A stretch of DNA of 64,000 nt from Cryobacterium ruanii. Its GTDB lineage: Bacteria > Actinomycetota > Actinomycetes > Actinomycetales > Microbacteriaceae. The translations under genes were made by a program, and so were the position numbers. The notes beneath the pieces are model-generated. The model saw nothing but the letters and a program-made list of their open reading frames with translations. It was not told the origin of the DNA and did not search any database. Of the stretch, positions 26,161 through 35,579 are shown one piece after another. The stretch spans positions 186,001 through 250,000 of the forward strand of contig NZ_SOHK01000017.1 of assembly GCF_004404055.1 (NCBI RefSeq), read 5' to 3'. Numbering within the stretch: the first letter of the stretch is position 1; every line of letters starts with the position of its first letter.

Positions 26161-27786
26161 CTAGCGGCCTAGGCGCCGCTGCAGGGGCGCCAGGAAGGCT
26201 GTGAGCTCGCCGCTGCGCATCACGAGGAGCAGTCCGAAGTAGGCCGCCGACATGACGACGCCGATGATGAGCATCGAGGCAATGGCGGTCAGGCGGGACT
26301 GGACGGCAAAACCACCCTCGACGGTTCCTCCCAGAAGCAACAACAGGGTCAGACCCAGGCCGATCGGAATGATTACCGCGGTGAGGTACTTCACGAGGCT
26401 GCGCACGATGCGGCGGCCATCGATGCCCCCGAGGCGACGACGGAGCAGCAAGGCTGCCAGAACGCATTGCAATACACCCGAGACCGTGATGACCAGGGCG
26501 ATGCCGACGGCAATCCACTGCACGGGCAGCAGGGCACAACCGAGCACGCCCAGCACGATGAGCACGACCTGGAACAGGGTGAAGAAGAACGGCGTGCGGG
26601 TATCCCCGAGGGCATAGAAGGTGCGTTGCAGCACGAACAGGATGCAGAAGGCGATCAGCCCGAGGATGAAGGCGATGATGACATTGCCGATGCCCTGAAT
26701 TTGATCGAACGGTGCCACGAACACGGCGGCGAACGGGTAGGCGCAGATGGCGATTACCGCCGTGGCGAGCACGATGATCAGGGTGGTACCTCGGATGGCG
26801 GAGGAGGCATCCGTTTTTACCAGGTCGAATTTTTCGACTGCCGCGTGCTCACTCATGCGGGTGAAATACGCGGTGGCGACCGAGACGGTGATGACCGAGT
26901 GGGGCAGCATGAAGATCAGCCATGCGGTTGCGAGCACCGCGATGGAGGCTTCACCGGTGGCGAGGGAGACAACCTGCGTCTCGACGATCCCGGCGATGGT
27001 CGTCAGAACGAGCATTCCGAAGGTCCAGGTAGCCATCTTGCCGGCGGCCCCGAGGCCGACGCCGCGAAAGTGAAAGTCGGGGCGAAAGCGCAGGCCGATT
27101 CGCTTCCAGAAGTAGAACAGCACCACGGCCTGCACGATGACGCCGAGGGTCGCGCTGCCGGCCAGCAGCGCGACCATGGCCGGGGTGAATTCGCTCGCCG
27201 CCCGCTCGCCGGTAGCGTCTGCCCCGAACACGGCGCCGAAAATGAGCAGGCCCACGATCGCGACGACATTGTTGAGCACCGGCACCCAGGTGAACGGTCC
27301 GAACATGCGGCGGGCGTTGAGCACCTCGCCGAGCAGGGTGTATAGGCCGTAGAAAAACATCTGTGGCAGGCACCAGTAGGCGAAAGCGATCGCCAGGTCT
27401 TTTTGGTCGGCCGGCAGGTTGATGCCGATGAACCCGGTGATGGCTGGCGCCAACAGCGTGCCGATGATCGTCGTCCCAGCCAGAATCGACAGGGCCAGGG
27501 TGAGGAGCTTGTTTATGTAGGCGGTGCCGCCGTCGAGGTGGGCACTGGCCCGCACGATCTGCGGCACCAGGACGGCCGTGAGAATGCCGCCGGCGACGAT
27601 GACGTAGACGGTGTTGGGCAACTGGTTGGCGAGGGCGAATGCGTCGGCACTGTCGTTGTACTGCCCGATGATGCTCGCCAGCACGATGAGCTTCACGAAG
27701 CCGAGAACGCGCGACACGATCGTGCCGGAGGCCAGGAACGCGCTGGCTCGGCCGATTCCGCCGTTGCCGTTAACGGTGTCAGACAT
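26161..27786 (-). CDS. murJ: Lipid II flippase MurJ (MviN family)
   Basis: Multidrug/oligosaccharidyl-lipid superfamily protein of 541 residues with about 14 membrane helices. It moves lipid II across the membrane for cell-wall synthesis. The N-terminal helix contains SAFLASGTIVSRVLGFVK, the conserved entry helix; the internal arginines typical of the MurJ cavity appear in the early helices. It lacks the intracellular pseudokinase domain that the mycobacterial homologue carries at its C-terminus. Its start overlaps the DUF6049 stop by 8 bases, so the genes are co-transcribed. Confidence 0.93.
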   Translation of the reverse strand: MSDTVNGNGGIGRASAFLASGTIVSRVLGFVKLIVLASIIGQYNDSADAFALANQLPNTVYVIVAGGILTAVLVPQIVRASAHLDGGTAYINKLLTLALSILAGTTIIGTLLAPAITGFIGINLPADQKDLAIAFAYWCLPQMFFYGLYTLLGEVLNARRMFGPFTWVPVLNNVVAIVGLLIFGAVFGADATGERAASEFTPAMVALLAGSATLGVIVQAVVLFYFWKRIGLRFRPDFHFRGVGLGAAGKMATWTFGMLVLTTIAGIVETQVVSLATGEASIAVLATAWLIFMLPHSVITVSVATAYFTRMSEHAAVEKFDLVKTDASSAIRGTTLIIVLATAVIAICAYPFAAVFVAPFDQIQGIGNVIIAFILGLIAFCILFVLQRTFYALGDTRTPFFFTLFQVVLIVLGVLGCALLPVQWIAVGIALVITVSGVLQCVLAALLLRRRLGGIDGRRIVRSLVKYLTAVIIPIGLGLTLLLLLGGTVEGGFAVQSRLTAIASMLIIGVVMSAAYFGLLLVMRSGELTAFLAPLQRRLGR

Positions 27787-30088
27787 CGGGTTCCGCCTCC
27801 GGCAACGCCGTTTTATTGGCAGCAGCGGATGCCTCGCCGGCGCGTTCCCGGCGTCGGCGCACGATATTGCGCCAGATCCCGAACCCGAAGAATCCGATGA
27901 CGAGGATCGCGAAGATGCTCGCGCCCACTCCTTCCCAGTCGGCGCGCACGCTGACCTCGATGGGGGCCGGCTGGCCGAGCGGGGTGCCGTTCAGGGTGAA
28001 CAGGGTGACGCGCAAGACAACGTCGCCGTTGCCGACGGCGGCGCTGAGCGGAACCGAGACGGCCTGAGCGGAGTTGGGTTGAATAATGGTGTCGAGGGTC
28101 TCACCGACGACGAGGCGGCCGTTGGACGGCACGATCACGGTGCGCACGGTGACGGCCTGGTCGAGGGCGTTGTTGAGCGTGATGCGCAGGTCGACCTTGC
28201 TCCCCACCACGATGATGGGCCCGCGGGTGGTGACGGTCACGGCGTGCATCAGGTCGAAGGAGGCGGCGAGGCTGGTCAAAACCTGGTCTTCCCAGGTTGT
28301 CGTCTGTGATGTCCAAGTCGTGTCTAGCAGGGCCAGCAGGTCGAGTCGCGCGGGGGCGGTTATGGCCAGTGGATCGGCCAGGATCGTTGCGAACTCTGCG
28401 ATGGCACCCTCGCGTTTCAGCAGCGATCGGGCGAGCGTGACCCGATTGCTGTCGATCGCTTCGTCCTGAAAGCTCACCGTGGTTGCCGGGGGGGCAGCCA
28501 AAGCTGCTTGCAGGGAGGCCGCGTTCGACCAGGGGGCCCCGTCGAGGGCCGCGAGCGTTTGGCCGATCCTGGTCGCACTCGTCGGACTGCTGCGGTCAAA
28601 CGTGACCAGCAGGGTGCGCGCCGAATCCGGGTTCTCGGCGGACACGATCGCCAGCAGCGAGGCCGCCTCGGCGACATTGACCAGCCACTCGTCCTCGGTC
28701 GTGGCTTCGGCGGCCGCACGGACTGCGGCAGACAGTGCGGTGTCGCTGACCAGCCCGAGCCCGGTCGGGAGGGTAACGGCGGTATTCGGCGTGAAGACGT
28801 CTGACTGCTCGACGTTGCCGCTCGAGAGGATGGTGGTGGTCAGGCCGCTCGCGGCAAATACGTCGAGATCAGTGCGCGCGACCTGTCCGGCAGCCGGCCA
28901 GCCGATCGCGGTGCTCGTGTAGTTCCAGGCCAGCAGGTCGCTCGTGCTGGGAATGACCGTCTGGCCCGGTTCCACCGCTGGCGTGGGAGACGGAGTGATG
29001 TCAACCGTGGTGCGCGACGTCACAGCGGGCACGTCGGTCGGATCGGAGGTCGTGTCCGGAACCGGTGTCGCCGAGGGCACCACGAACAGGGTCTCATCGA
29101 TGGCCGGGTCGAAAGAGGTAGGGGTGAGTAGCGCACCGGCGCCAGCCTGTGCTTGCAACGCGATGTCGGCATCCGCATAACTGAGCGGGAAGATGTCATT
29201 GCCCGCTCCCGCCAGGCGGTCGAGCCAGACCAGTGCCGACGTGGGAGCCGCGGTGCCGAGCACCCGGATGGACGCGATGATCTGCGGATCGATCGCGATC
29301 GTTGCCGTGGGGGCCTCGATCGCGGCAGCCAGTTGGCGGGAGAGTAGGCCGACCGAGCTCGTGTAGGACTCGAGCGCCTTGGCGGTGATGAGGCCGGTGG
29401 CGCTTTCCGGGGTCGTGATCGGTAAAATGGAGGAGAGGGCGACCGGAGTGATCGCGCTGCCCTGCGACCAGACGAAAGTGCCGCGGCCCTCGGCTTGAAC
29501 GACGTCGTTCGCGCTGAGAATTGCGGCAATTCCCCTGGCTCCCCACGAATTCTGAGCGGTCAACCCGACGGAATCCGCCGGAACCGTGACGCTGAGGTTG
29601 GTACTGGCGCCAGCCGGAATGATTTCCGTCGTCGGCACGCTCACCAGCTGGTCACCGGAATTCGCGTCCGCGTCGGGTCGCAGCCAGGTGTCAAGCGCTG
29701 CGCGGGTGGTGAGTGCGAGCTGCGCCAGGTAGACATCGACCCGGCCGATCGGAAGGGCCAAGCCGGTGTTGTTGTGCACGGTCACCGTTAGGAGCAGGTC
29801 CTGGCCGGGCGACAGCTCCGGTGACTCGCGCGGCGAAACAGTGACGCCGACCGTGTCGGCCGGGGTCGCGGTGGCGCTCCGGGCGGTGCCGTTCGCGGTG
29901 TGCGCGCTGGCCGGCGTGAGGGACTGTGCCGGTGCCGAAACCAGCGACGCCAAGGTCAGGAACCCGACCAGGAACGCCGTCAGCGGACGCAACCGTCGAC
30001 GACTTCGGGTGCGCCGAGCCGGGCGCACGATGGTGCACACGGCAGCCGGGAGCGCGGGCCGATGCGCGGAATCTGACTCGGCCACCAT
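27779..30088 (-). CDS. DUF6049 family membrane-anchored extracytoplasmic protein
   Basis: A 769-residue protein at the position of Rv3909 beside murJ. A basic N-terminal stretch precedes one hydrophobic segment (AFLVGFLTLASLVSAPAQSL, about 40-60) that may be a signal peptide or anchor. A long extracytoplasmic part with beta-rich, CARDB-like N-terminal portion follows, and a membrane helix (about 725-745, ASIFAILVIGFFGFGIW) with a basic tail ends the protein. A TAGAAT -10 element lies six bases before the ATG. The function is unknown; coupling to murJ suggests a role in cell-wall export. Confidence 0.85.
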   Translation of the reverse strand: MVAESDSAHRPALPAAVCTIVRPARRTRSRRRLRPLTAFLVGFLTLASLVSAPAQSLTPASAHTANGTARSATATPADTVGVTVSPRESPELSPGQDLLLTVTVHNNTGLALPIGRVDVYLAQLALTTRAALDTWLRPDADANSGDQLVSVPTTEIIPAGASTNLSVTVPADSVGLTAQNSWGARGIAAILSANDVVQAEGRGTFVWSQGSAITPVALSSILPITTPESATGLITAKALESYTSSVGLLSRQLAAAIEAPTATIAIDPQIIASIRVLGTAAPTSALVWLDRLAGAGNDIFPLSYADADIALQAQAGAGALLTPTSFDPAIDETLFVVPSATPVPDTTSDPTDVPAVTSRTTVDITPSPTPAVEPGQTVIPSTSDLLAWNYTSTAIGWPAAGQVARTDLDVFAASGLTTTILSSGNVEQSDVFTPNTAVTLPTGLGLVSDTALSAAVRAAAEATTEDEWLVNVAEAASLLAIVSAENPDSARTLLVTFDRSSPTSATRIGQTLAALDGAPWSNAASLQAALAAPPATTVSFQDEAIDSNRVTLARSLLKREGAIAEFATILADPLAITAPARLDLLALLDTTWTSQTTTWEDQVLTSLAASFDLMHAVTVTTRGPIIVVGSKVDLRITLNNALDQAVTVRTVIVPSNGRLVVGETLDTIIQPNSAQAVSVPLSAAVGNGDVVLRVTLFTLNGTPLGQPAPIEVSVRADWEGVGASIFAILVIGFFGFGIWRNIVRRRRERAGEASAAANKTALPEAEPDV

Positions 30089-30094
30089 AAGGGG

Positions 30095-30160
30095 ATTCTA
30101 CGGCGTGCCAGCCTAGAGCCGCCTGCACCGCGACTGCGCGCCCCCGATGGCAACTAATAT
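30095..30160. promoter_or_regulatory. Divergent leaderless promoters of DUF6049-murJ and pcnA
   Basis: On the minus strand TAGAAT at 30095-30100 ends six bases before the DUF6049 ATG. On the plus strand TAATAT at 30155-30160 ends seven bases before the pcnA ATG at 30168. Neither gene has a ribosome site. The two -10 elements face away from each other across about 55 bases. Confidence 0.55.
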
Positions 30161-30167
30161 GGGGCAT

Positions 30168-31598
30168 ATGCAGAGCGTCGCGGCAGCCCTCGCACGACTG
30201 GGCGACCTGGCTGCCACCCCCACGGTGTCCCGTCTGGCGAACGCATTTGCGGCGGCCGGCCACGAGCTGGCCCTGGTCGGCGGCCCGGTGCGCGATGCGT
30301 TCCTGAATCGTCCGCTCCACGACTTGGATTTCACCACGGATGCGACTCCGGATCAGATTCTCGCGCTCGTGAAACCACTCTCCGAAGCGCAGTGGGATAT
30401 CGGCCGCGCTTACGGAACGATCGGCGCCAGCCTGACCGGCGAGACCGTGGAGATCACCACCTATCGCGCCGACAGCTACGACGGCACGACCCGCAAGCCC
30501 GACGTCGTGTTCGGCACGAGCCTTACGCCCGATCTGCTGCGCCGGGACTTCACCGTCAACGCGATGGCCCTGCGCCTGCCCCAGCTCACGCTGGTCGATC
30601 CGTCTGGCGGCGTCGACGACCTGCTGGCCCAGCGCCTCCGCACGCCGAGCACTCCGGAGGTGTCCTTCGGAGACGACCCGCTGCGGATGCTGCGCGCAGC
30701 CCGGTTCACCGGCCAGCTCGGTTTCACGCTGGATCTGGACACCGCATTGGCCATGGAGAAGATGCGGGACAGCATCCGTATCGTCTCGGCCGAACGCATC
30801 GGTGATGAACTGTCGAAACTGTTGGTCTCGAAGGACCCGCGCGCGGGTATCGAGGTACTGATGGAATCGGGCCTGGCCGAGATCGTGCTTCCTGAGATTC
30901 CTGGCCTGCGATTGGAGATCGACGAGCACCACCACCACAAAGACGTCTACCAGCACACCCTCACCGTGTTGGAACAGGCCATTGGTTACGAGACATCTCG
31001 CGGCAACCTCGAGGCACCCGACCTGATCGTGCGTCTGGCCGCACTGCTGCACGACATCGGCAAGCCGGCCACGCGCAAGCTCGAAGCAGGCGGCGTCGTG
31101 AGCTTCTACCACCACGACGTGGTCGGGGCCAAGCTCGCGAAGAAACGACTGCGCGCACTGCGCTTCGACAATGACACCATCAATGCCGTCGCCCGACTGA
31201 TCGAGCTGCACTTGCGGTTCTTCGGCTACACCGAGGGCGCCTGGACCGACTCGGCGGTGCGTCGGTACGTGCGCGACGCCGGGGACCAACTGGAACGGCT
31301 GCACATACTGACCCGCGCCGACGTCACGACGCGCAATCGGCGTAAGGCAGACCGGCTCGGCTTCGCCTACGACGACCTCGAACAGCGCATTGCCGCGCTG
31401 AATGAGCAGGAAGAGCTCGGTGCCGTGCGCCCCGACCTCAACGGCGAACAGATCATGGCCGTGCTTGGAGTGAAACCGGGCCGCGAGGTTGGCGAGGCTT
31501 ACCGTTACCTGCTCGAGCAGCGACTCGACGACGGCCCCCTCGGCGAAGAAGAAGCCACCCACCGGTTGGTGCGGTGGTGGGCGGAGCGTGTCCAGTAA
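30168..31598 (+). CDS. pcnA: CCA tRNA nucleotidyltransferase (Poly(A) polymerase family)
   Basis: Adds or repairs the 3' CCA of tRNAs. The product has about 476 residues. The nucleotidyltransferase motif is VGGPVRDAFL with DLDFTTD, the RRDFTVNAMA segment follows, and an HD-type hydrolase domain begins near HDIGKPATRK (about 300). An upstream in-frame ATG at 30147 has no ribosome site. ATG 30168 lies seven bases after a TAATAT -10 element, so it is preferred. Mtb pcnA (Rv3907c) has the same neighbour DUF6049/murJ. Confidence 0.93.
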   Translation: MQSVAAALARLGDLAATPTVSRLANAFAAAGHELALVGGPVRDAFLNRPLHDLDFTTDATPDQILALVKPLSEAQWDIGRAYGTIGASLTGETVEITTYRADSYDGTTRKPDVVFGTSLTPDLLRRDFTVNAMALRLPQLTLVDPSGGVDDLLAQRLRTPSTPEVSFGDDPLRMLRAARFTGQLGFTLDLDTALAMEKMRDSIRIVSAERIGDELSKLLVSKDPRAGIEVLMESGLAEIVLPEIPGLRLEIDEHHHHKDVYQHTLTVLEQAIGYETSRGNLEAPDLIVRLAALLHDIGKPATRKLEAGGVVSFYHHDVVGAKLAKKRLRALRFDNDTINAVARLIELHLRFFGYTEGAWTDSAVRRYVRDAGDQLERLHILTRADVTTRNRRKADRLGFAYDDLEQRIAALNEQEELGAVRPDLNGEQIMAVLGVKPGREVGEAYRYLLEQRLDDGPLGEEEATHRLVRWWAERVQ

Positions 31599-32378
31599 GG
31601 GCAGCTTGCGCCGACGCAGTGCGATCACCGGCTTTGCTCTTCTCGCCCCCAGCTTCTTCGGCTTGGTCTGCTTTCTCCTGCTTCCAGTGCTGGTCGTGCT
31701 CTGGCTCAGCTTTCAGAGCTGGGACCTGATCGGCCCGATCACCTTCGTTGGCTTCGACAACTACCGATCCGTTCTCAGTGACGGTGTTTTCGGTAACTCC
31801 TTGGTCGTCACACTCATCTTCGTGGCACTCGTAGTGCCGATTCAAACCCTGATCGGGCTCGGCGCGGCCACCCTGTTCACCAGGGATTTGCCGGGGTCGG
31901 CCTGGTTTCGCACCATCTTTGTGCTGCCGTGGATTTGTGCCCCGCTCGCCCTCGGCGTCGTATGGAAGTGGATTCTCGCGCCCACCGACGGAGCCCTCAA
32001 TACCCTGTTCGGCCAGCGCGTCGAGTGGCTGAGTGACCCCGTCCTGGGGTTGCCGGCCGTGGCCGCCGTCGTGATCTGGACCAACGTCGGCTACGTCACG
32101 CTGTTCTTCATGGCCGGGCTGCTCAACATCCCAGTGCAGATTCTTGAGGCGGCCCGCATCGACGGTGCCGGCGCGGTGACGATGTTCTGGCACATCAAGC
32201 TAACGCTGCTGCGTCCGACCATGTTCTTCGTGCTCGTCACCACGGTCATTTCGGCCTTCCAGGTTTTAGACCAGGTGTATGCGCTCACTCAGGGCGGCCC
32301 CGCGCGATCAACGGATGTCGTCGCCGCACGCATCTACTACGAAGCTTACGACGCCTTCGATCTCGGCCGTGCCGCTGT
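31588..32378 (+). pseudogene. Sugar ABC transporter permease 1, 3' end lost (MalF-like)
   Basis: Inner-membrane permease of a binding-protein-dependent sugar uptake system. The N-terminal helices (FALLAPSFFGLVCFLLLPVL), cytoplasmic EAA loop (EAARIDGAGAVTMFWHIKL, split by the motif) and the block YALTQGGP are normal up to AYDAFDLGRA. The frame then continues into out-of-frame sequence and ends at 32847 without the last membrane helix. Family members normally carry about 25-30 more residues here. The GTG at 31588 overlaps the pcnA stop; a TTG at 31606 with AAGG upstream is the alternative. The junction lies at about 32362-32378. A deletion joining it to permease 2, rather than a single frameshift, is inferred. 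A sequencing error is possible but would have to remove several hundred bases. Confidence 0.75.
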
Positions 32379-32827
32379 ACCTGATGATGACCGAGGCCGG
32401 GCTGCGCAACTCGTTCTGGAGCCTCGTGCTGCCGTTCGCTTTCGCCTCCCCCTACGCGATCTTTCTGCTGCGCGAATATTTTCGGGGGATTCCCCACGAG
32501 CTCATCGATGCCGCCCGGCTCGACGGGGCGAACACTCTCGACGTGTTGGTCGAGATCGTGGTGCCGCTGTCCCGACCGATTATCGCCACCCTGACGCTCA
32601 TCACGATCGTGAGCCACTGGAACAGCTTCATGTGGCCGCTCGTGGTCACGACCGGCACCGAATGGCGGGTCGTGACGGTCGCCACCGCGAGTCTGCAGAG
32701 CCAGTTCAACGGCAACTGGACGGTCGTCATGGCGGCCACCACGCTCGCCCTGGTCCCGCTCCTCGTGTTGTTTCTCATGTTCCAGCGCAGCTTCGTGCGG
32801 TCGATCACGATCGCGGGTTCTGCGTAG
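32363..32827 (+). pseudogene. Sugar ABC transporter permease 2, 5' end lost (MalG-like)
   Basis: Remnant of the second permease, in a different frame from permease 1. It begins at VPLYLMMTEAGLRN, which in whole MalG-type proteins lies about 130 residues into a roughly 280-residue chain. It then runs through the EAA loop (DAARLDGANTLDVLVEI) to the normal C-terminus SFVRSITIAGSA. No start codon of its own with a ribosome site is seen; the nearest ATG (32279) would add frame-shifted residues. The first half, including two or three membrane helices, is missing. Confidence 0.75.
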
Positions 32828-32871
32828 GCTGGTCCACTGGGATGTAGTTCGAATCGTCAGTAGAGGACATC

Positions 32872-34218
32872 ATGGCCAAGCGTTCAACCATCATTGCCGC
32901 CGGCGCTGCCGCCGTGCTGCTCGTTATTGTCGGGGCCGTTGCTGCACTCAATCTCTCCGACTCTGATGCGCCCGGCGAGGCCACCACCGTCACCGTTCGG
33001 CTCTGGGACGAACCGGTCGCCGCCGCCTACGATAAGTCCTTCGCGGCCTTCGAGAAGGACAACCCCGACATTCAGGTCGACGTCGAGATCGTGCCGTGGA
33101 ACGACTACTTCGAGAAGCTGCGCACCGACGTGGCCGGCGACGGCGCGCCCGATGTCTTCTGGGTCGACGGCGGCAGCTACCCCGCCTACGCCGACTCGGG
33201 AGCGCTGCTCAATATCACGACCGCCCTGCCAGCGGATGCCCAGGCCGGCTGGTCCGCGGCCGTGACAGCCCAATACACCCGCGACGCCGTGCTCTGGGGT
33301 GTACCCCAGCTCGCCGATCCCGGCATCGCGGTGTATTACAACGCCGAACTGCTCGGTGACGCCGGCCTGACTCCCGCTGACGTGTCCGCGCTCACCTGGG
33401 ATCCCACCGGCGAGGATGACACCCTCATCGCGATACTGCAGAAACTCACCAAGGACTACAACGGCAACACGGCTGACAGTGCCGAGTTCGACGGATCAAA
33501 CCTTAGCCAGTACGGCTACAACGCGGGCTATGACCTGCAGGCGATGGTGTTGAACTACCTGGCCTCCAATGGTGCCCGGTTGCAGGACGAGTCCAACCGA
33601 TACGCCTTTGCGTCAGACGCCGGCATCGTTTCGTTCCAGTACCTCGTAGACCTCATGAACAAGTGGCAGGTTGCCCCGTCGGCCGCCGATACGAATACCA
33701 ACGGCGACTTCAGTCGTGAACAGTTTCTGCAGGGCAAGATGGCTTTATTCCAGAGTGGGGTCTACAACCTCGCCAATGTGAGCGCCGGGGCGAACTTCGA
33801 TTGGGGTGTGGTGCAACTACCGAGTGGTCCCGCCGGCGCGATCAGCGGTGTTGACGGCATCGCAGCCGCCGGCAACGCCGCGTCTGCGCATCCGGCCGAA
33901 ACTCAGCGGGTGCTGGAATGGCTCGGAAGCGCAGCGGGATCCGAGTTCATTGGGGCTTCGGGTGCGGCCTCGCCGGCCGTGCTCACCGCGCAGCCGTCAT
34001 ATGCGGCCTATTGGGCCGCCCAAAAGATCGACATCAGCCCGTTCTACGATGTGCTGGCCGCCGGAACGGCGCCGGCGCCGCGTGGAGCCGGCTGGCCGGC
34101 TGCCGAGAACGCCATGCGACCCCTGCTCGACCAGGTCTTCCTCGGGCGTACGACGACAGGCAGTGGTGTGCGCGCCGCCCAGGATGCCGCCAACGCCACC
34201 CTGACCGAACAGCGCTAA
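32872..34218 (+). CDS. Extracellular sugar-binding protein (ABC transporter SBP, MalE-like)
   Basis: Periplasmic-space (here envelope) substrate-binding protein of 448 residues. An N-terminal hydrophobic anchor (about 8-28, AGAAAVLLVIVGAVAALNL) is followed by the family-1 SBP fold with WNDYFEKLRTDVAGDGAPDVF (cited in part) and the GVPQLADPGIAVYYN segment. The anchor has no lipobox cysteine, unlike most Gram-positive SBPs. An AGAGGA ribosome site precedes the ATG. The gene follows the broken permease pair by 44 bp and is itself intact, so loss of the permeases would be recent. The sugar cannot be inferred. Confidence 0.85.
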   Translation: MAKRSTIIAAGAAAVLLVIVGAVAALNLSDSDAPGEATTVTVRLWDEPVAAAYDKSFAAFEKDNPDIQVDVEIVPWNDYFEKLRTDVAGDGAPDVFWVDGGSYPAYADSGALLNITTALPADAQAGWSAAVTAQYTRDAVLWGVPQLADPGIAVYYNAELLGDAGLTPADVSALTWDPTGEDDTLIAILQKLTKDYNGNTADSAEFDGSNLSQYGYNAGYDLQAMVLNYLASNGARLQDESNRYAFASDAGIVSFQYLVDLMNKWQVAPSAADTNTNGDFSREQFLQGKMALFQSGVYNLANVSAGANFDWGVVQLPSGPAGAISGVDGIAAAGNAASAHPAETQRVLEWLGSAAGSEFIGASGAASPAVLTAQPSYAAYWAAQKIDISPFYDVLAAGTAPAPRGAGWPAAENAMRPLLDQVFLGRTTTGSGVRAAQDAANATLTEQR

Positions 34219-34264
34219 GGCAGGTCGATGCGCGCAGCGACTGGCGAACGGACTCGGCATCCGG

Positions 34265-34379
34265 TAGTCTAGGCAGGTTGCCTGCGTGCCGGATTCCCGG
34301 CCTCCGCGTCCGACACATGCACAACCCTCCTGTTACAGAGAGTCTGTAGCCGTTTTAGTCCGAAGGAGGTGGGTTAGTC
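34265..34379 (+). promoter_or_regulatory. rpsF operon promoter and leader
   Basis: TAGTCT at 34265 (with a weak TGGCGA 17 bp upstream) would start a leader of about 100 nt. The leader ends with a near-perfect Shine-Dalgarno AAGGAGGTG about 10 bases before the rpsF ATG. Autoregulation by S6-S18 binding is known for such leaders in some bacteria; not demonstrated here. Confidence 0.4.
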
Positions 34380-35009
34380 ATGCATCAGTACGAACTTATG
34401 GTTATCCTCGATCCCGAGATCGATGAGCGCACCGTAGCTCCCAGCCTTGACAAGTTCCTCAACGTTGTTCGCAACGATGGTGGCACCATTGACAAGGTTG
34501 ATGTCTGGGGTCGTCGTCGTCTCGCATACGAGATCAACAAGAAGACCGAAGGCATCTATGCCGTCGTTGACTTCACCGCGAACGCTTCAGCAACGGTCGA
34601 GCTCGACCGTCAGCTGAGCCTGTCCGAGGCCGTCATGCGTACCAAGGTGCTCCGCGCCGAAGAGGGCATCGCCCAGGTCGTCGTCGCCACCAAGCTGGCC
34701 GCAGAGAAGGCCGCCCGCAAGGCTGCCAACCCAAAGGTCATCGCTGCCAAGGCTGACGCTGCTGCCGCAGCCGCCGCCGCTCCGGCCGCGAAGGTTGCCG
34801 CTGCTGCGAAGCCCGTCGTTGCTGCGACCGAGCCAGTCGAGGCTCCGGCTGCTGCTGCTCCGGTCGCTGCCAAGGCTGAGGCTTCCGCTCCGGTTGCTGC
34901 CGCTTCCACCGCGGTTCCGGCCGCGAAGGTTGCTGCTGCCGCAAAGCCTGCTGCTGCCAAGGCCACTCCGGCTCCGGCCCCCGCTGCCGACAAGGCGAGC
35001 GACAAGTAG
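34380..35009 (+). CDS. rpsF: Ribosomal protein bS6 with long Ala/Lys/Pro-rich tail
   Basis: Small-subunit protein that binds S18. The first ~95 residues are a standard S6 domain starting [16 protein letters not shown] and containing [21 protein letters not shown]6 is normally about 95-120 residues; this one has 209. The extra ~90 residues are low complexity, rich in Ala, Lys and Pro, with a repeated [11 protein letters not shown] block (encoded near 34783 and 34918). A strong ribosome site precedes it. The tail may be disordered and RNA-binding. First gene of rpsF-ssb-rpsR-rplI. Confidence 0.92.
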   Translation: MHQYELMVILDPEIDERTVAPSLDKFLNVVRNDGGTIDKVDVWGRRRLAYEINKKTEGIYAVVDFTANASATVELDRQLSLSEAVMRTKVLRAEEGIAQVVVATKLAAEKAARKAANPKVIAAKADAAAAAAAAPAAKVAAAAKPVVAATEPVEAPAAAAPVAAKAEASAPVAAASTAVPAAKVAAAAKPAAAKATPAPAPAADKASDK

Positions 35010-35012
35010 CCC

Positions 35013-35531
35013 ATGGCTGGCGAGACCGTAATCACCGTGGTGGGCAACCTCACCAGCGATCCGGAACTGCGTTACACGCAGAACGGGCTGGCGGTTGCCA
35101 ACTTCACCATCGCTTCCACTCCGCGCACGTTCGATCGCGCGGCTAACGAGTGGAAAGATGGCGACGCGCTGTTCCTGCGAGCGAGCGTTTGGCGTGAATT
35201 CGCCGAACACGTGGCGGGTTCATTGACCAAGGGGTCGCGTGTCATCGCTTCCGGGCGTCTCAAGCAGCGTTCGTATGAGACGAAGGAAGGTGAAAAGCGC
35301 ACGAGCATGGAGCTCGAGATCGACGAAATTGGTCCTTCCCTGCGCTACGCCACCGCTTCACTCACTCGCGCGCAGTCGTCCGGCCCTCGTAGCGGCACTC
35401 CCGCTGCCGGTGGCCAGGGCAACGATGAGCCGTGGGCACCCAGCGCCCCCGCCAAGACTGCTGCACCAGCAGCATCCGGCGGAGATGTCTGGAACAGCCC
35501 TGGCAACTTCAGCGACGAGACACCCTTCTAA
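35013..35531 (+). CDS. ssb: Single-stranded DNA-binding protein
   Basis: Tetrameric OB-fold protein that coats single strands during replication. The 172-residue product has the OB-fold region ([20 protein letters not shown] start, [14 protein letters not shown]) and a Gly/Pro/Ala-rich linker. It ends in the acidic tip DETPF, the usual contact for partner proteins. It lies 3 bp after the rpsF stop. Confidence 0.96.
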   Translation: MAGETVITVVGNLTSDPELRYTQNGLAVANFTIASTPRTFDRAANEWKDGDALFLRASVWREFAEHVAGSLTKGSRVIASGRLKQRSYETKEGEKRTSMELEIDEIGPSLRYATASLTRAQSSGPRSGTPAAGGQGNDEPWAPSAPAKTAAPAASGGDVWNSPGNFSDETPF

Positions 35532-35579
35532 GCCACGCCTGGCGCGTAGCTAACACCTTTTTAAGAAAGTAAGGAAATC

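Noticed and set aside
29691..31628. 645-codon open frame opposite DUF6049 and pcnA
   Set aside because: Shadow of two real genes; the pcnA and DUF6049 assignments are firm.
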